Source of the DNA: Dasypus novemcinctus
Taxonomy: Eukaryota > Chordata > Mammalia > Cingulata > Dasypodidae
Assembly: GCF_030445035.2 (NCBI RefSeq)
Contig: NC_080704.1
Span: 26,826,499-26,890,498, forward strand
Direction: 5' to 3'
Length of the DNA: 64,000 bases
The position numbers were made by a program, and so were the translations under genes. Positions 1-10,850 of this stretch are shown here, one piece after another. The number at the start of each line of letters is the position of its first letter. Position 1 is the stretch's first letter. The notes under the pieces were generated by a model that saw only the letters and a program-made list of their open reading frames with translations, was not told the origin of the DNA and searched no databases.

Positions 1-119
1 TCTCTCTCTGTAAGGATATTGAGAGAGGGAAGCAGTTTCAAATGCCTGGTATCACAGAAGGGTGGGAAACAAACACAAATTGCTGTTCTTAGACTTATGT
101 GGTTCCCTTCTTTCATGTC

Positions 120-470
120 TAATTCCAACCACCAATGAAATTCAGTAGGGTTCACAGAAATAAGAGTCACATAACCCCTTGTCACCATACATCACACAGC
201 ACTATTGCCTGCCAGGATCTATTTCATACTAAGGGAACTCATATCTACCTTCCAAAAAATGCACTGGGACCTAATCAGCTTCCAGGAGGAAGAAGTTATA
301 ATTCTGATGGAGTCAATATGCCAAAGAGTTGGGACAAAGCCTATATTGTGATGCCTCTTTTGTCACAAGGCAAAGGGCCTAATTTTGCAGCAGTTTTAAG
401 ATTTACAGATATTGTCAGGAAGTGGAATTCTTTCCTTTGGGAAAGACAACAGCTGTTATTTGGCTGACAG
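120..470 (+). repeat. Array block B, copy 1
   Basis: Non-coding unit segment. Its recognisable parts are a 'cccttgtcacca' stretch near 176 and a 'gcactgggacctaatcagc' stretch near 261, followed by a run ending in '..caatatgccaaag'. Both recur in the same order near 10.88, 12.14, 35.89, 41.83, 49.62 and 55.95 kb. The 110-aa ORF through it is not conserved between copies, so I do not treat it as a gene. Confidence 0.65.
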
Positions 471-1180
471 AGGGATTCCATGTTGTGAAATCTAAGGTGG
501 TTTAATATTCTGCATGTCTATTCTGTGCAAGGTTGAGGGACAGAAAGATACGTATCTTAACAGACTGAAGGGGATGAGAAACTGCCTTTCAAGGGAGATA
601 GGGGCCAAATGCATATTGATGGCACCAGGGTGGTTGAGCAGAGTCAAAGACCTACACATGGACACCACCAGGGAATTCCTCCACCTGGGTCTTCCATAAG
701 TCAGAAAGCACCCCCACTCTGGAAGAAGATGATATATTCCTTTGCCCATCACTAGTTTTTCTGTGGTCTTCACACTTGTTTGATGGGAAACCAAGCATGG
801 ATTAGAGGATAAGGGTGGGATGGCAGAAGAACATGCAACAGCTTCAAAAAGCTTGACTCACATCCCATGATGTAGAGACACAGAGAGTAGTGTCAGGCTT
901 GTGTAGAAAGAGAAACTAGGACTGAAGCTGCCCTGCCAGAAGTTTCATTAAGAGAGCTGGTTAGATGTGAACTGAATTCCACTGGAAATAATTTTTTTGA
1001 GTTTTCCATGGTGGACGTGTAGATACATAAAAAGAAAGCATAGCGGGAATTTTCTTCATCTATTGAGGGAAGGACAATGATTACTTCTTCCTTGCCTCAA
1101 GTAAACGACATAGAGCTTCAGAAAGTTTAAGTCATGTCCCCTGGAATTAAAGCAATTCAGATACTAGTGTCTGACTCATG
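470..1180 (+). repeat. Array block D, copy 1
   Basis: Diverged copy of a segment also found at about 12.56-13.80, 42.01-42.88, 50.86-51.85 and 58.86-59.77 kb. Shared landmarks in order are 'ggacaccaccaggga' (660), 'gattagaggataaggg' (802), '..agagagtagtgtcagg' (880) and '..gccagaagtttcatta' (936). The best match is the 42-kb copy. No coding potential is conserved. Confidence 0.65.
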
Positions 1181-1590
1181 CAAGAGAAACTAAGAGGGAG
1201 GGGGACAAAGACTGCATTCCCCTTCCCTCAAGCAAATGCGAAAGAGGTTGGGGGAGCTTGACTGATATTCTCCCAGGAGTCAGAGGGACAAAGAGGCTAG
1301 CTTCTGATGAAGAAAGAGGCAACAAAATTCGGCAGACTTCAGCCCCTATGAATTTCATATACCCTGGAGTTAGAAGTTCCGAGGAATTGGTGTCAGAAAC
1401 ATGAAAATAAAGAATGTGAGATAAACGGACGTTGAGCCTTAGAAGCACCATGCTCTCCTCTCACCACCAAGGATGATGATTCTAGGCCATGACTAGGCTC
1501 AGATCTACCACTGTGGAAGGGCTTCCCCACAGAACATGTCAACAAAACCCACCCATCCCTCATATCATTTTGGGATGGCCTCACCTGGAT
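1180..1590 (+). repeat. Array block E, left part of copy 1
   Basis: Matches the segment that follows block D near 42.88-43.01 kb ('gatgaagaaagaggc', 'ctggagttagaa', 'gtgtc.gaaacatgaaaa'). Its right end (about 1430-1535) is repeated in direct orientation at about 2940-3055, just beyond the env-bearing retroviral fragment. The two copies flank that fragment. Confidence 0.6.
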
Positions 1591-1960
1591 GGTGGCAGAA
1601 CATGGTATCCTAGATTCTCAACCAGCCTTCTGTCATATGGGATGGCTGCCATCATAGTTGCGCAACCAAGTCATCATCGTCTGGCTAATTGAATGGACTG
1701 GAATGGTAAAATGCATCCCCACATACAGGAGCTTATATACCTTCTTCAGGAGTAGGTTGGTTATGTGAAACACACTTTTGGCCATATCTACTCATAATTA
1801 GACAGGAAGATGTACACTAAGGTATCCTTTCCAACCAGGAAGTATATACAAAATCCTACCCAGCACTCCCCAAAACCTCCCAGCTCTACAAGACCATTTT
1901 GGCATTAGAATAAAGCACTCTCTAACATGGTGGGAGTGGTCGCTTAGTATTTTCTTTCCT
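1590..1960 (+). other. Unclassified, possibly retroviral flank
   Basis: No gene seen. It holds an AATAAA signal (about 1909) in an LTR-like context shortly before the env remnant. LTR ends could not be placed. Confidence 0.3.
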
Positions 1961-1961
1961 G

Positions 1962-2352
1962 GTGCTGGAGCTTTGGAGGCTTTAACACAAGTAACGGCCC
2001 TGGCTAACTTCACAGCTCAAGCTCTTAGTGACACTAAACATAATATAAGCCTCTTGAATGAAGAAACAATTCAAATGAGAAAAGTGGTATTACAGAACCA
2101 TAAGGCCTTTGATATACTTACCACTGCACAGGGGGGCACTTGTTCTGTAATCGACACTGCTTGCTGTACCTTTATACCTGATGAACATGCTAATGCTACC
2201 AATGATTTGATTCATTTATAAAAGTCTATCATATGAAAACCCTAAGCTTAGTGGACTCTTTTTCTTCCTGGTTCACAAACCTACCTTTACATTGGAGTTA
2301 TACTTTATTGTTTGGTAGTCTCATTATAATAGTCGTTTCCTTGTCTTGCTAG
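1962..2352 (+). pseudogene. Endogenous retrovirus env, transmembrane subunit remnant
   Basis: Decayed fragment of a retroviral envelope gene, transmembrane (TM) subunit. One frame stays open from about 1965 to a stop at 2219-2221. In the same frame after that stop lie a Trp-containing membrane-proximal stretch and a hydrophobic run (about 2290-2350) that fits a membrane anchor, then a second stop. The open part has a heptad-like region, an immunosuppressive-domain-like segment beginning LQN, and a C-x6-CC cysteine cluster (about 2140-2170). That cluster is typical of gamma-type Env, whose SU and TM are disulphide linked. No surface subunit, fusion peptide or cleavage site is recognisable directly upstream. 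It is non-functional as seen: 5' truncated, with an in-frame stop. It lies on the opposite strand from the array's pol remnants, so it belongs to a different element. Class assignment is inference. Confidence 0.72.
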
Positions 2353-2935
2353 TGTTTATAATGTAGCTGTGGCCTAATGGCACAATACTGTTTGTAACTG
2401 TTTGTAACTTCTCCCCCCAACCCCTGCCCTGACCCAGTTCCATGCTCAGGGCTTAATGCAGAAGAGATGACAGAAAGATTTTAAGAGTTGTGGGACAGGG
2501 TGCATTGTAGCATATACGACTTTGCACTTTCCCACAACACTTCCAGTTCTTTCCCTTTCTAAACAGCATTTCATTTCTTAATAGTTACACAGTAAGACTT
2601 GAGAAATAACTGTTTCTGAGTTCATAACTGATATATAAATTTCATATGCTCAGACTTTTCTCCCAGGAATAATCTGTTCTGTGAACTGCTTGACCACCTT
2701 CATATCAATAGATTCTTTATGTAATTACTGTAAAGACGTAACTTCAGCCCTACTGACAAACACAGCAAATGCTAGTTTTACATAGTTACTGTGAAAGTAT
2801 AACTTCTGCCCTGCTGGGAAACACTGCAAATGTCCATTCCTCAGTTATCTGTACTGAGCACTGCACTTTTTCATCATGCTTCCCATCACATGTCCTTCCC
2901 ATCTGCATGTAGACATGTAGTACAAAAGACCCCTC
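2353..2935 (+). other. Possible LTR remnant with an internal 50-bp duplication
   Basis: This stretch follows the env remnant directly, where a 3' LTR would be expected, but I could not define TG..CA ends. It contains two imperfect direct copies of about 50 bp at 2721-2770 and 2783-2831 ('tactgt.aa.g..taactt..gccct'). No gene seen. Confidence 0.35.
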
Positions 2936-4330
2936 TTGCTTTGTGGCAAGAGCAGACATAGAGCCTCAGAAGCACTGTGCTCTCCTCCCACCACTAAGGA
3001 TGAGGATTCTAGGCCACAACCAGGCTTGGATCTACCACCATGGAAGAGCTTACCTACATGAGCCCCCAAATAAATGTTCACTTGCGAGCTGGCCTTGCCC
3101 AGAGGGTAACCAAAGGTGATTAAGGGGGAAAGAGATGAAGAGAGGAAAGGCATAAAATAGTAAACTATGTCCATCTCATATACATACATCTCTTCCAGGT
3201 TTACCAACCTCACAGAGGTACCAGGTGGGAGTAGGCAGAAATTCCCACTATTCAGGAGTATGAGTTTTAATTATTATACTAGACTGGGATTTCAAATGCT
3301 TGGTTCATTATTTAAGACTAGCTTGATAATTATGGGACCCTCTTGAGATGCCCTCCCAGACAAGAGAAGAACAGATACTAAAAACAAACAGAAAAATGAG
3401 AAAGTTACTTTCTCCTTATGCTCATCTGAGCAAGCTCAACATTGTGTTGCTTGACAGGTGTTCTGGAAGGAAGTCCTTCTTTGGATATCTTAGAAAAGGT
3501 CTGCCTTCCGTCCAAATGTATCCAAAAAAATGATCTCAAAAAAGAAAAAGTTCTTAAAGACGGGTGTACATACATGGATGAATAACCTCTAAGCCCATTG
3601 CCTCATTTGGGAAACAGGAGATGATACCATCCAACTACAGAGCTATGATGCTCAAATGAAAGCAAAGAAGATACAAACTTTAGGAATATATATATATAAA
3701 AAAGAAAAATATTGTGTCTCATAAATAGGAAATGCAGAAAACAGATTTTGGGAGATGTCCTGGAAGACAGTGGAGTAGGAAGCGCCAGGAATTGGTCCCT
3801 CCACTGGAGAACACTGAGTTGGCAAGAATTATCTGAAGCAACTATTGTGAAACTCTGGAGTCTAATGAACACTTGCAGCATCCAGGGAGTGCTTGATGAA
3901 GAAAGAGGCTGAAATATTTTGGTGAATTTTATGGTTCCTGCAGTTAGAGGGACAGAAAGTAATCTGACTCACATAAGAATAGAAGTTGGCATGAGCCTGC
4001 CCTTCCCAGAAGATACAATAAGAGGGTTGGCTTGGAAATGAACTATACCACCACACCAAAAGAAAGGTCTACAAGGTCAGAAAGCTTCTCCTTTGCCCCT
4101 GGAATTGCAAAACACAAGAACTAGTGCCTGCCTCATGCAAACTAAGTTAAGAACCTGGGAAGGACCTTTCCCTGCTAAAGGGACAATAAGAAGGCTAAAT
4201 GGAAAGTGGAGTACACTTCCACCATGGAACAGGCAACATACGGGAGCCAGGGCAAATAGGTGTTGCCATAACAGTACAAACATACCCAGCATTCTGCCTG
4301 GCTTGGGACAGGCATAGGATACCTGGAATC
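2936..4330 (+). repeat. Array block E, right part of copy 1
   Basis: Closely parallels 43.12-45.37 kb once two LTRs are removed from that copy. Shared landmarks are 'gattaaggggg.aagagat' (3118), 'attattatac.agact' (3270), 'aaagttactttctcc' (3398), 'ttttgggagatgtc' (3744), 'caggaattggtccct' (3787), 'aagagggttggcttgg' (4019) and 'cccctggaattg' (4096). From about 3744 the text resembles the start of an old L1 5' UTR ('gtaggaag..ccaggaatt.gtccctccactgg'). A similar piece occurs at 11.03 kb, so block E may contain an ancient L1 5' end. Confidence 0.6.
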
Positions 4331-4344
4331 CCAAAATGTCAATA

Positions 4345-4470
4345 TAAGTAGAAAAAGGTTTTTGTGTGTTCTATGTATCTTTTCTTAAAAAAAAAAGATA
4401 ATTAAAAATGAAAAAATAAAAATAAAAAGATTTTACCTAAAAAAAAATAAAATAAAAAGGAGTACTAATG
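4345..4470 (+). mobile_element. L1 3'-end remnant
   Basis: The 'ttctatgtatct' motif followed by long A-rich tracts resembles the 3' terminus seen at 60.58-60.62 kb. It is short and degenerate. Confidence 0.4.
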
Positions 4471-4479
4471 CAGGAACTG

Positions 4480-4830
4480 AAGGTCACCAAAAAAAGGGAT
4501 ATCTACACTGGCAGGCCTGGATCAAATAGACACCTGAAGCAGTAGCAAAGTCAACAACCAACATATGCAAAGGCTTTTTAAGGGTCTCTGTACTGAGAAA
4601 TTAAATTTATCCAGTTATTCATGGTGGACACCTGGTCCACACCTGATAGTTGATGTTAAAGATAGGATTCAGGGTGGGCTGGGAAAACAATAGCTCAAGG
4701 TAGAGGGTAGTCCATGCCAGAAAGACCAACCAAGTGATTAAGGGTTGGCATTTTGATACATATGGTATCAGCCCGACCTCTGGGAGAGGAAGGAGGTAGA
4801 GATTGAGTTCCACCATGGGGCCAACGAGTC
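4480..4830 (+). repeat. Array block F, partial copy 1
   Basis: 'ctacactggcaggcctggatcaaatagacacctga' followed by '..agtcaacaaccaacatatgcaaa' corresponds to pieces at 46.49, 52.56 and 53.34 kb. No gene seen. Confidence 0.45.
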
Positions 4831-4959
4831 AATCCATCAGACCTAATAAATAAAGCCTCAAAAAAATCTCTGGACAATGAAGCTCAAAGGAGCATTTCTG
4901 TTTGGCAATACACTCAGGATCGTCATATTTTGATTCCAGGGAGTAATGCTTCATCATAT

Positions 4960-5760
4960 GCATCTCTATCCTTAACTGGTCCTAGTTTGTATCCTATAAT
5001 AAAACTCTAATGGGAACTATAGCACTTTCCTGTGTTCTGTGAGTTACTCTAGAAATTACTGAACCTGAGGGCGGTCATAGGAACCCCTGGATTTATAGCC
5101 AGCAGGTCAGAAACGAGGGTTCCCCTGGGAACCCAAGGCCATATGCACATGAGTGGGTAAAATGGTCAGTGGATGGTGAAGAGACATTTCTTGGACTCCC
5201 TGACATGGGCGTTCCATGTACTGTGGTTCCAAACCCTGTTGATGAAGTCCTAATGGGGGCCACAAACAGAATGTTTCATGGAAATGGATATTATATCTGT
5301 CTAGGTAACACTTCCCCTACCAAGTATTATAAAACCAAAACCTATTGGTATACTCCTGACAGGGGCTACAGTTATACTGAAGAAATATAGTAATACAATG
5401 GTTGATGGGATAAATGGATAAAAACTGGAATGGCTGAACAGAATTTATATGAAGTGGTAGTGTCACCTTCACCTAAATTTGTTATTGTGATGGATTTTGT
5501 ATCTAACTGGGGAACATTTCCCAAACTTAATAACGTAAAAAGTAAGACATGTAAATCTGCCCTTCTGGCAGTATTAATTGGACATGCTAAAGGGTAACGA
5601 ATAAGACTTCCTGAGTCCACAAAGGTCATCAATTTCAAACAATATAGAACAAAATCTGGAGTGCTGGTATGAAGAAAAAATTCGCTGCATGAAATTTCTG
5701 TTTGTTGCTTAGAACCCTGTGTGGGATTAATGGTAGAATATTGTGGGCATACCCATAAAG
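4960..5760 (+). pseudogene. Probable retroviral env surface-subunit remnant
   Basis: One frame reads through about 5080-5390 with only Met-less protein-like sequence, hits a stop at 5388-5390, and continues protein-like with further stops to about 5740. The reading contains aromatic-rich and Asn-x-Ser/Thr-containing segments (for example around 5305-5315) and a few cysteines, as expected of a glycosylated envelope surface subunit. I see no signal peptide, no furin-type site and no linked TM. Assignment to Env, rather than another retroviral frame, rests on overall character and is uncertain. It lies on the + strand like the TM remnant at 2 kb, but in the wrong order to be the same provirus. 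It is broken by at least three stops and followed 40 bp later by a solo LTR of another family. Confidence 0.4.
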
Positions 5761-5799
5761 GACTTCTGGGACTTTGGACCAGATAATTTCCATAGATAG

Positions 5800-6302
5800 T
5801 CTATCAGTCAGCCCAGGGGGTGCTGATGCAAAATACCAGAATTTGGTTGGTTTTTATAAAGGGTATTTATTTTGGGTAGGAGCTTACAGATCCCAGGCCA
5901 TAAAGCATAAGTTACTTCCCTCACCAAAGTCTACTTCCACATGTTGGAGCAAGATGGCTGCTGACGTCTGTGAGGCTTCAGATGTCCTGGGTTCCTCCCT
6001 TCCTGGGGCTTGCTTCTCTTTCCTCTGTGAGCTTACTTTCCAGGGCTCCAGCTTAAGGCTTCAGCATTAAACTCCAACATCAAAACTCCAACATCACAAA
6101 CCCTCGCATCAAAAGCTCCAACTCTGTCCTTTGCCATGCCTTCTATTTGTGAGTCCCCACTCCTTGGTGGGCACCTCAATGCCCTAATGACGTGGCCTAA
6201 TCAAAGCCCTAATCATAACTCAATCATGCCCGGTAATAGATCAAATTACAAACATAATCTAATATCTATTTTTGGAATTCATAACCATATCAAACTGCTA
6301 CA
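5800..6302 (-). mobile_element. Solo LTR, family 1 (MaLR/ERV-L-like), copy 1
   Basis: About 503 bp in reverse orientation. In sense it starts TGTAGCAGTTTGATATAG (right edge, 6302) and ends near ..GACTGATAGA (left edge). It has the AATAAATACCCTTTATAAA polyadenylation region and the 'GCAGCCATCTTGCTCCAAC' box seen in the other copies. Flanking 5-mers are GATAG (5795-5799) and GATGG (6303-6307), a TSD with one mismatch. Siblings lie at 11.50, 44.41 and 58.16 kb. Confidence 0.8.
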
Positions 6303-6640
6303 GATGGGAAACACTTAGCTTGCAATCAGATATTAATTGCAATCAGATATTAATTGTGACAGAAGGATGCTAAAATAATCTTGACACCAGAAAAAAAAAC
6401 ATATCTTCTATGTCAAAGAAATGCTCTGAAAAGGAAGGCAATGCCCAAAAGAGCTCCATAATGAAAAAGAAATGTTTTATACAGAAGCATGTTACTGGGG
6501 AAGTACAAGGAAGTCTTCAAGAACAGGGAGACGCTTTACCCCTAAGGTCAACACTGAAACCATGAGGAACTGTCAGCTCCTGAGACTGCCTTAAAAGGTT
6601 AACATCCATTGAAGCTAGAGGATAATCTAGGTACTGTATA
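6303..6640 (+). other. Unclassified, with a short tandem duplication
   Basis: It holds a direct tandem duplication of 'tgcaatcagatattaat' (about 6320-6353). Otherwise nothing recognisable. Confidence 0.5.
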
Positions 6641-7100
6641 ACATAGTGATTTCAGTGGTGGATGATGATGGTGGTTAATAGTACAAATACAAGAATGTTC
6701 CTCTATTACAAGGTTAAGAACATGGAGATTCATGAGAAAAATATAACTAAATGAAACAAATACTAATGGTAATATTATAATATTTTCCTAGCAATAGCAA
6801 AGAAGGTACTATATCAATGCTAAGGGTTAATAAAGGGTATGGGATTTTTCCTTTTGGAGTAATGAAAACATTCTGAAATGGACTCAGCCAATGACAGCAC
6901 AATTCTATGATGAAACTGAGAGCCACTGAGTGTATGCTTTGGATGGACTGTACAAGGCAGGAGACCGTATAATAGTGAATCTTGTGGTATAAGATGGACT
7001 GTGATGAACAATACAAATACAAGAATGTTCTCTCATGAACTATAACAAACATACAATACTAATGCAAGGTGTTAATAATAGGATTGTCTGGGGGAGGGGA
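6640..7100 (+). mobile_element. Old L1 3'-UTR-like fragments, two nested ends
   Basis: 'aatgttctctcatgaactataacaaa..tacaatactaatgcaaggtgttaataatag' (7026-7082) is typical wording of ancient L1 3' ends. The motif 'acaaatacaagaatgttc' occurs twice (about 6685 and 7014), suggesting two overlapping or nested copies. Confidence 0.5.
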
Positions 7101-7289
7101 AGGAAAACTCTAAAGACCAGCACCCTGACAGGCAGGAGGGCCCTAACCCAGGAATGAGTCACAAAGGGCTGAGGGGGGCAGTCTCCTAGGTGGTAGGAGA
7201 AAAAGGCACTGGATGAGACAGGACCAGCAGTCTCAGGTCCATAAAGGAAACTGAAAATGCCTCTATGAAAACAACAGCTTAGGATTCAC

Positions 7290-7760
7290 TTATCATAGAG
7301 CCCCCACAGTTACAACTTTCCTAGTCAAGGGAGAGTCTCCTCTTCTCCCAATCCCTTCTCCACGGAGACAACATCCAAATGGGTGAGAAACTGAAAGTGG
7401 TCAACTGGGAAGGAGGTGAGGAGAGAAAAGGCAAAACAAGGCAGCCTGTGTGCATCCCATATACACATGTGTGCACAGCACTTACAGGATTACCAGTCTC
7501 ACAGAGCACCCACTGAGATGAGGCAAAAATTAGTTGATATTCATGATTTGGGGATTTAGTTATTATTAGTCTAACTGCTTAGAGGTGGCCACATGACATA
7601 GAGTTATTTAAGTGTAACCAGATAAGTATTTCAGTATTCCTGAAATCTTCTTCTAGACATGGAGAGAAAAGAAACCCAAGCCAGTTTTCAAATCAAGGAG
7701 AAATAGAAAGTTACTTTCTCCTTGCCTCAATCAAGGCGAGTTCAACAATAAGACAAATTC
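7290..7760 (+). repeat. Array block E, partial copy 2
   Basis: 'acatccaaatgggtgagaa', 'ggtgaggagagaaaaggc', 'atttagttattattagtctaac' and 'aaagttactttctccttgcctca' align in order with 3.10-3.45 kb and 43.10-44.27 kb. The flank 7100-7290 is unclassified. Confidence 0.55.
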
Positions 7761-7859
7761 ATGTACAGTGGAAAGATTCCAATATGAATATGCTCCACAT
7801 GAACTGGAAAACCAAGCTGGCACAATTAGGACTGCAGGAAAGAGTCCACCCTGCACTAT

Positions 7860-8620
7860 TTGATAGATCCAGTCAGGAGATTATGACACATAGTGATTTC
7901 TCAGCTAGGCACAAGACTAATGTTTCAGATTTTTTATTTAGCCTTTGAAAATATTAAAGAAAAGAGTCTCCCTGAAAAAAAAACACTAGCCCAAACATCC
8001 CTACTTGATGGGTAGCATAGAAGTTCACTCTGGTGTGACACAATACTCTAAGTACCTCCAAGACAACAAGGAGGTAATGATCCCAGAGAGAGCACTTACA
8101 TGTATGTGGGAGGGGGTTCAAGTACCCTGACAGGATGGGATGAAGGGATATTGGCTTCCCTCATTTTGCCTCTTCTCTTCCTGAACTTACCCCAGTTCAG
8201 CCCCTTTTTCCCCCTTCCATCCATTCCCCACCTTTCTATACTTTCCCAGTTTTTCCTGTATTCCCTTATTTTGTTAAGTGATATATATCACAGGGTCAGG
8301 ACTACAGTCCTGCAAGGAAACTTTCCTAGAGGCAGCAAAACATGGAAATCCTAATGGAATCCATTTCCACATACTCATCTTCCATAGGTACATTTGCTAA
8401 ATCAAATCTGCCTTGAAATACCCTGTAGTACATCCAGGATGTCCTCCCTCCCTTTTCACTACCAACCTCTTCCTTGAGTCCTGCAGGGTCTAATTTGTAT
8501 CTTTGCCAAAGGACACTGACTTTATCAGCCACCAGGAGGAAGTGATTAAAATTCCCATTGTGTCATTCTATCAAGAGATGCTAGTGCCCTGCAAGCATCA
8601 TCGATTCTGCAGCTCAGGCC
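7860..8620 (+). repeat. Array block F, copy 2
   Basis: Aligns with 45.38-46.30 kb: 'cctttgaaaatat.aaagaaaag', 'acaaggaggta', 'actttcctagaggcagc', 'aatggaatccatttccacat', 'cctcccttttcactaccaac' and 'atcagccaccaggagga'. Compared with the 45-kb copy it lacks the 225-bp inverted insertion, so it shows the ancestral arrangement. Confidence 0.6.
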
Positions 8621-8624
8621 CAGA

Positions 8625-8790
8625 CTTGAAATCTCTCTCATGTAAAGGTGAAAAAACTGAGGCCCAGGGAGATTAAATGTCTCTCACAAGGTCGTATGGT
8701 TAAATTAGTGGCAGAGACTAGACTGGAACCTAAAACCCAATTTCAAAATCTGTGCTCTTAAGCAAGAGGTCAAGGAGGTTTCACACCCGA
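8625..8790 (-). mobile_element. MIR SINE, array copy 1
   Basis: 'aaaactgaggcccagggagattaaatgtct' with '..tggcagagactagactggaacc' and 'tgctcttaagcaag' is the reverse complement of the MIR core and tRNA-like head. The same MIR at the same distance from the pol remnant occurs at 16.17, 32.69 and 47.15 kb. Confidence 0.85.
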
Positions 8791-8794
8791 TTAA

Positions 8795-10850
8795 AGTGCC
8801 TCCTCCAAGACTTCTGGGCAGGTAAACCTCTTCATGAGAGATCATCTGAGACCATAGCAGTGCACAAGCATTATCACTTGATGGGACCATTGAGCTTGTG
8901 TTCTAGGACCTAGGGGACTGTTTGATATGTGTAAAGTGGCTAAAGAAATACACCATATGCAGCAGTACTCAGAGATGTATTCACCAAATGCAATGAATGT
9001 CTCATGATGATTGAGGAGGCTGTTGTTATGGGGGGAGGAGTGGGGTGAGGGGGGTGGGGGTATATGGGGACCTTATATTTTTTTAATATAACGTTAAAAA
9101 AATAAATAAAGACAAAAAAAATAAAGAAAAGAAAAGAAATGCACCATAGTGCCTAGGATTGAGGGTGTAGTGAGGGAATCTGTTGTAGATCAGATACATC
9201 CATGAAACCCTGCTTTAAACAGGATGTGGAAAGCAAAATATTCTCCCATGAAAGAATTTTGGCAGAAACTCTGAGGGCAAAACAATAAATGCCAAGGACC
9301 CCATAATCTACAGCAAGGTTGGGACAACCATGTCAAAAAACGAACAAAGCTAGTTATGTTGGCATTAGCCCATTGCCCATTTGTAGGACATGAAAAACTG
9401 AAGAAGGAGAAAAGAATATCTGGGAGAATTGTCTATGTTGTAGGGATTTCACCCTCCATCCTGAATCTGATCCTTCTACCTCTCATCCCAATCTTAGAAA
9501 CATTCTATTTAATGTTAGAAACCTGTTGGGGAAATGTCACCTTGATAGCCAAAACTGTGTATCATAAGTGTGTGCTCCAATGGGATCTGGGCATCATTTG
9601 TTCACTTTATTTCTCAGGTCCTTCTTTAAGAATCTGAGCCTTCTTTCAATGGCCCTGCTACCCAGAAATTATATGGGACATAAATGGTCCAGCAATGTCC
9701 CTTTTCCATGCACAGACATAAAGCTATTTCACTGAGGATGCACAGCTTCTGCAACCTGCTCAATTCCAACTGTGTCTAACTTAGTTTAGTTCATGCAACC
9801 TTGAACCAGTCTCAGGCATACTCAGGAACCTGGGTATACCGAAGTCACCAAGAAGCTTGAGATGCTAGCAAAGTCCCTGCATCTGAGAAAGACTCCACCT
9901 CGAGGATACCTGGATATTTATTCCTGTGGCTCAGAATTATGATTAAGGCCCAGTTAATTTCTTCTCTGAAGACACAACTTGCAGAAATGTAGATGGGAGT
10001 TGGGCAGTACCCACTTTATTGGTGTTCTGATTGCTGACACACCCCATGATAGTGATGTGAGGCCATACTAATCTCTGCTTTTACTTTGTCACAGTCTTGA
10101 AACACAACAACACCTACTCAGTAACCACTGGATTTTTCCAACAGTCACACAGGGCTATTTTAGACTGGAATATTTCTTTAAGCTCCTCTACCTCTACTAA
10201 TTCCTTGATCAATGTAGGGACCTCCTTTCACCCACCACCTCCCCAAAGCAGTATCCTACACTGCTTTATGGGTACCTCCCGGCTGTAGTGGTGAAGCCTG
10301 TGGGTTCCCATGATCTACTTGTCCCACTATTATTATTCCAATGGTGATATTTGCCCATAGGTTACACTCTCACAATGAAAAGAAGAATTACATGTACATA
10401 ACAGCATTGAGTCCAAATAGCATAGACTCATCACAGGTGTCTAGGACTTCTGGCCCTCCTCTTCTCATCACAAGGTGGTTGAGGTAGTATGGAGTCAGTC
10501 ATTAGGCAATCAGCTGATCTCCATTCCTTCCCAACCAGCACCACTGTCAGGGCTCCCACAACTGAGAGCTGAAATCCCAAGCCTCTAAAGGCTCATTGGA
10601 ACTACCTAAAACTATCCTTTATGCCCCTTCTTTTCCACTTGATTTGAGAGAAGACTCAGTACATCTCTGTGTAAGTGACAGCCCTTCCTCTGCATAGAAT
10701 ATTATATCTGTGATCATGGCCACAGGTGGAAGAGTTTGGTTTCAATTTCCCAGTGACACATTGAAGTGTGGGCAACAACAAAGAATGTGTTTCTTAGATA
10801 TTTGTGCTTTTCCCAATTTTATGTCTAACTGGAACAACTGTTAAAACTCA
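8795..10850 (-). pseudogene. ERV pol remnant (array block A, copy 1)
   Basis: Minus-strand retroviral pol remnant, read from high to low coordinates. It is recognised by homology to the better copy at 32.85-35.83 kb. The degenerate end of the integrase catalytic domain (counterpart of the PYHPQA..IER region) lies near 9640-9690. A frame ending in E-E-V-Y-L-P-R lies at about 8800-8830, just before the MIR. The reverse transcriptase part present in copy 3 is missing here: the sequence jumps at about 10120, where copy 3 carries about 740 bp more. Stops and frame breaks occur throughout. A 175-bp L1 3' end is inserted at 8958. It is ERV-L-like by inference only. Confidence 0.6.
8958..9132 (+). 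mobile_element. L1 3'-end insertion (175 bp) with TSD
   Basis: This is the extreme 3' end of the local L1 family: 'cagagatgtattcaccaaatgcaatg', a G-rich tract (about 9030-9060) and an A-rich tail. It is flanked by a 16-bp TSD, AAAGAAATACACCATA at 8942-8957 and AAAGAAATGCACCATA at 9133-9148, with one mismatch. Confidence 0.85.

Noticed and set aside
492-794. 100-aa minus-strand ORF in block D
   Set aside because: Other block D copies do not keep this frame open, so selection on a protein is not supported.
9356-9637. 93-aa ORF with hydrophobic stretch
   Set aside because: It lies antisense to a pol remnant and is broken in the matching positions at 33.2, 39.0 and 47.7 kb.
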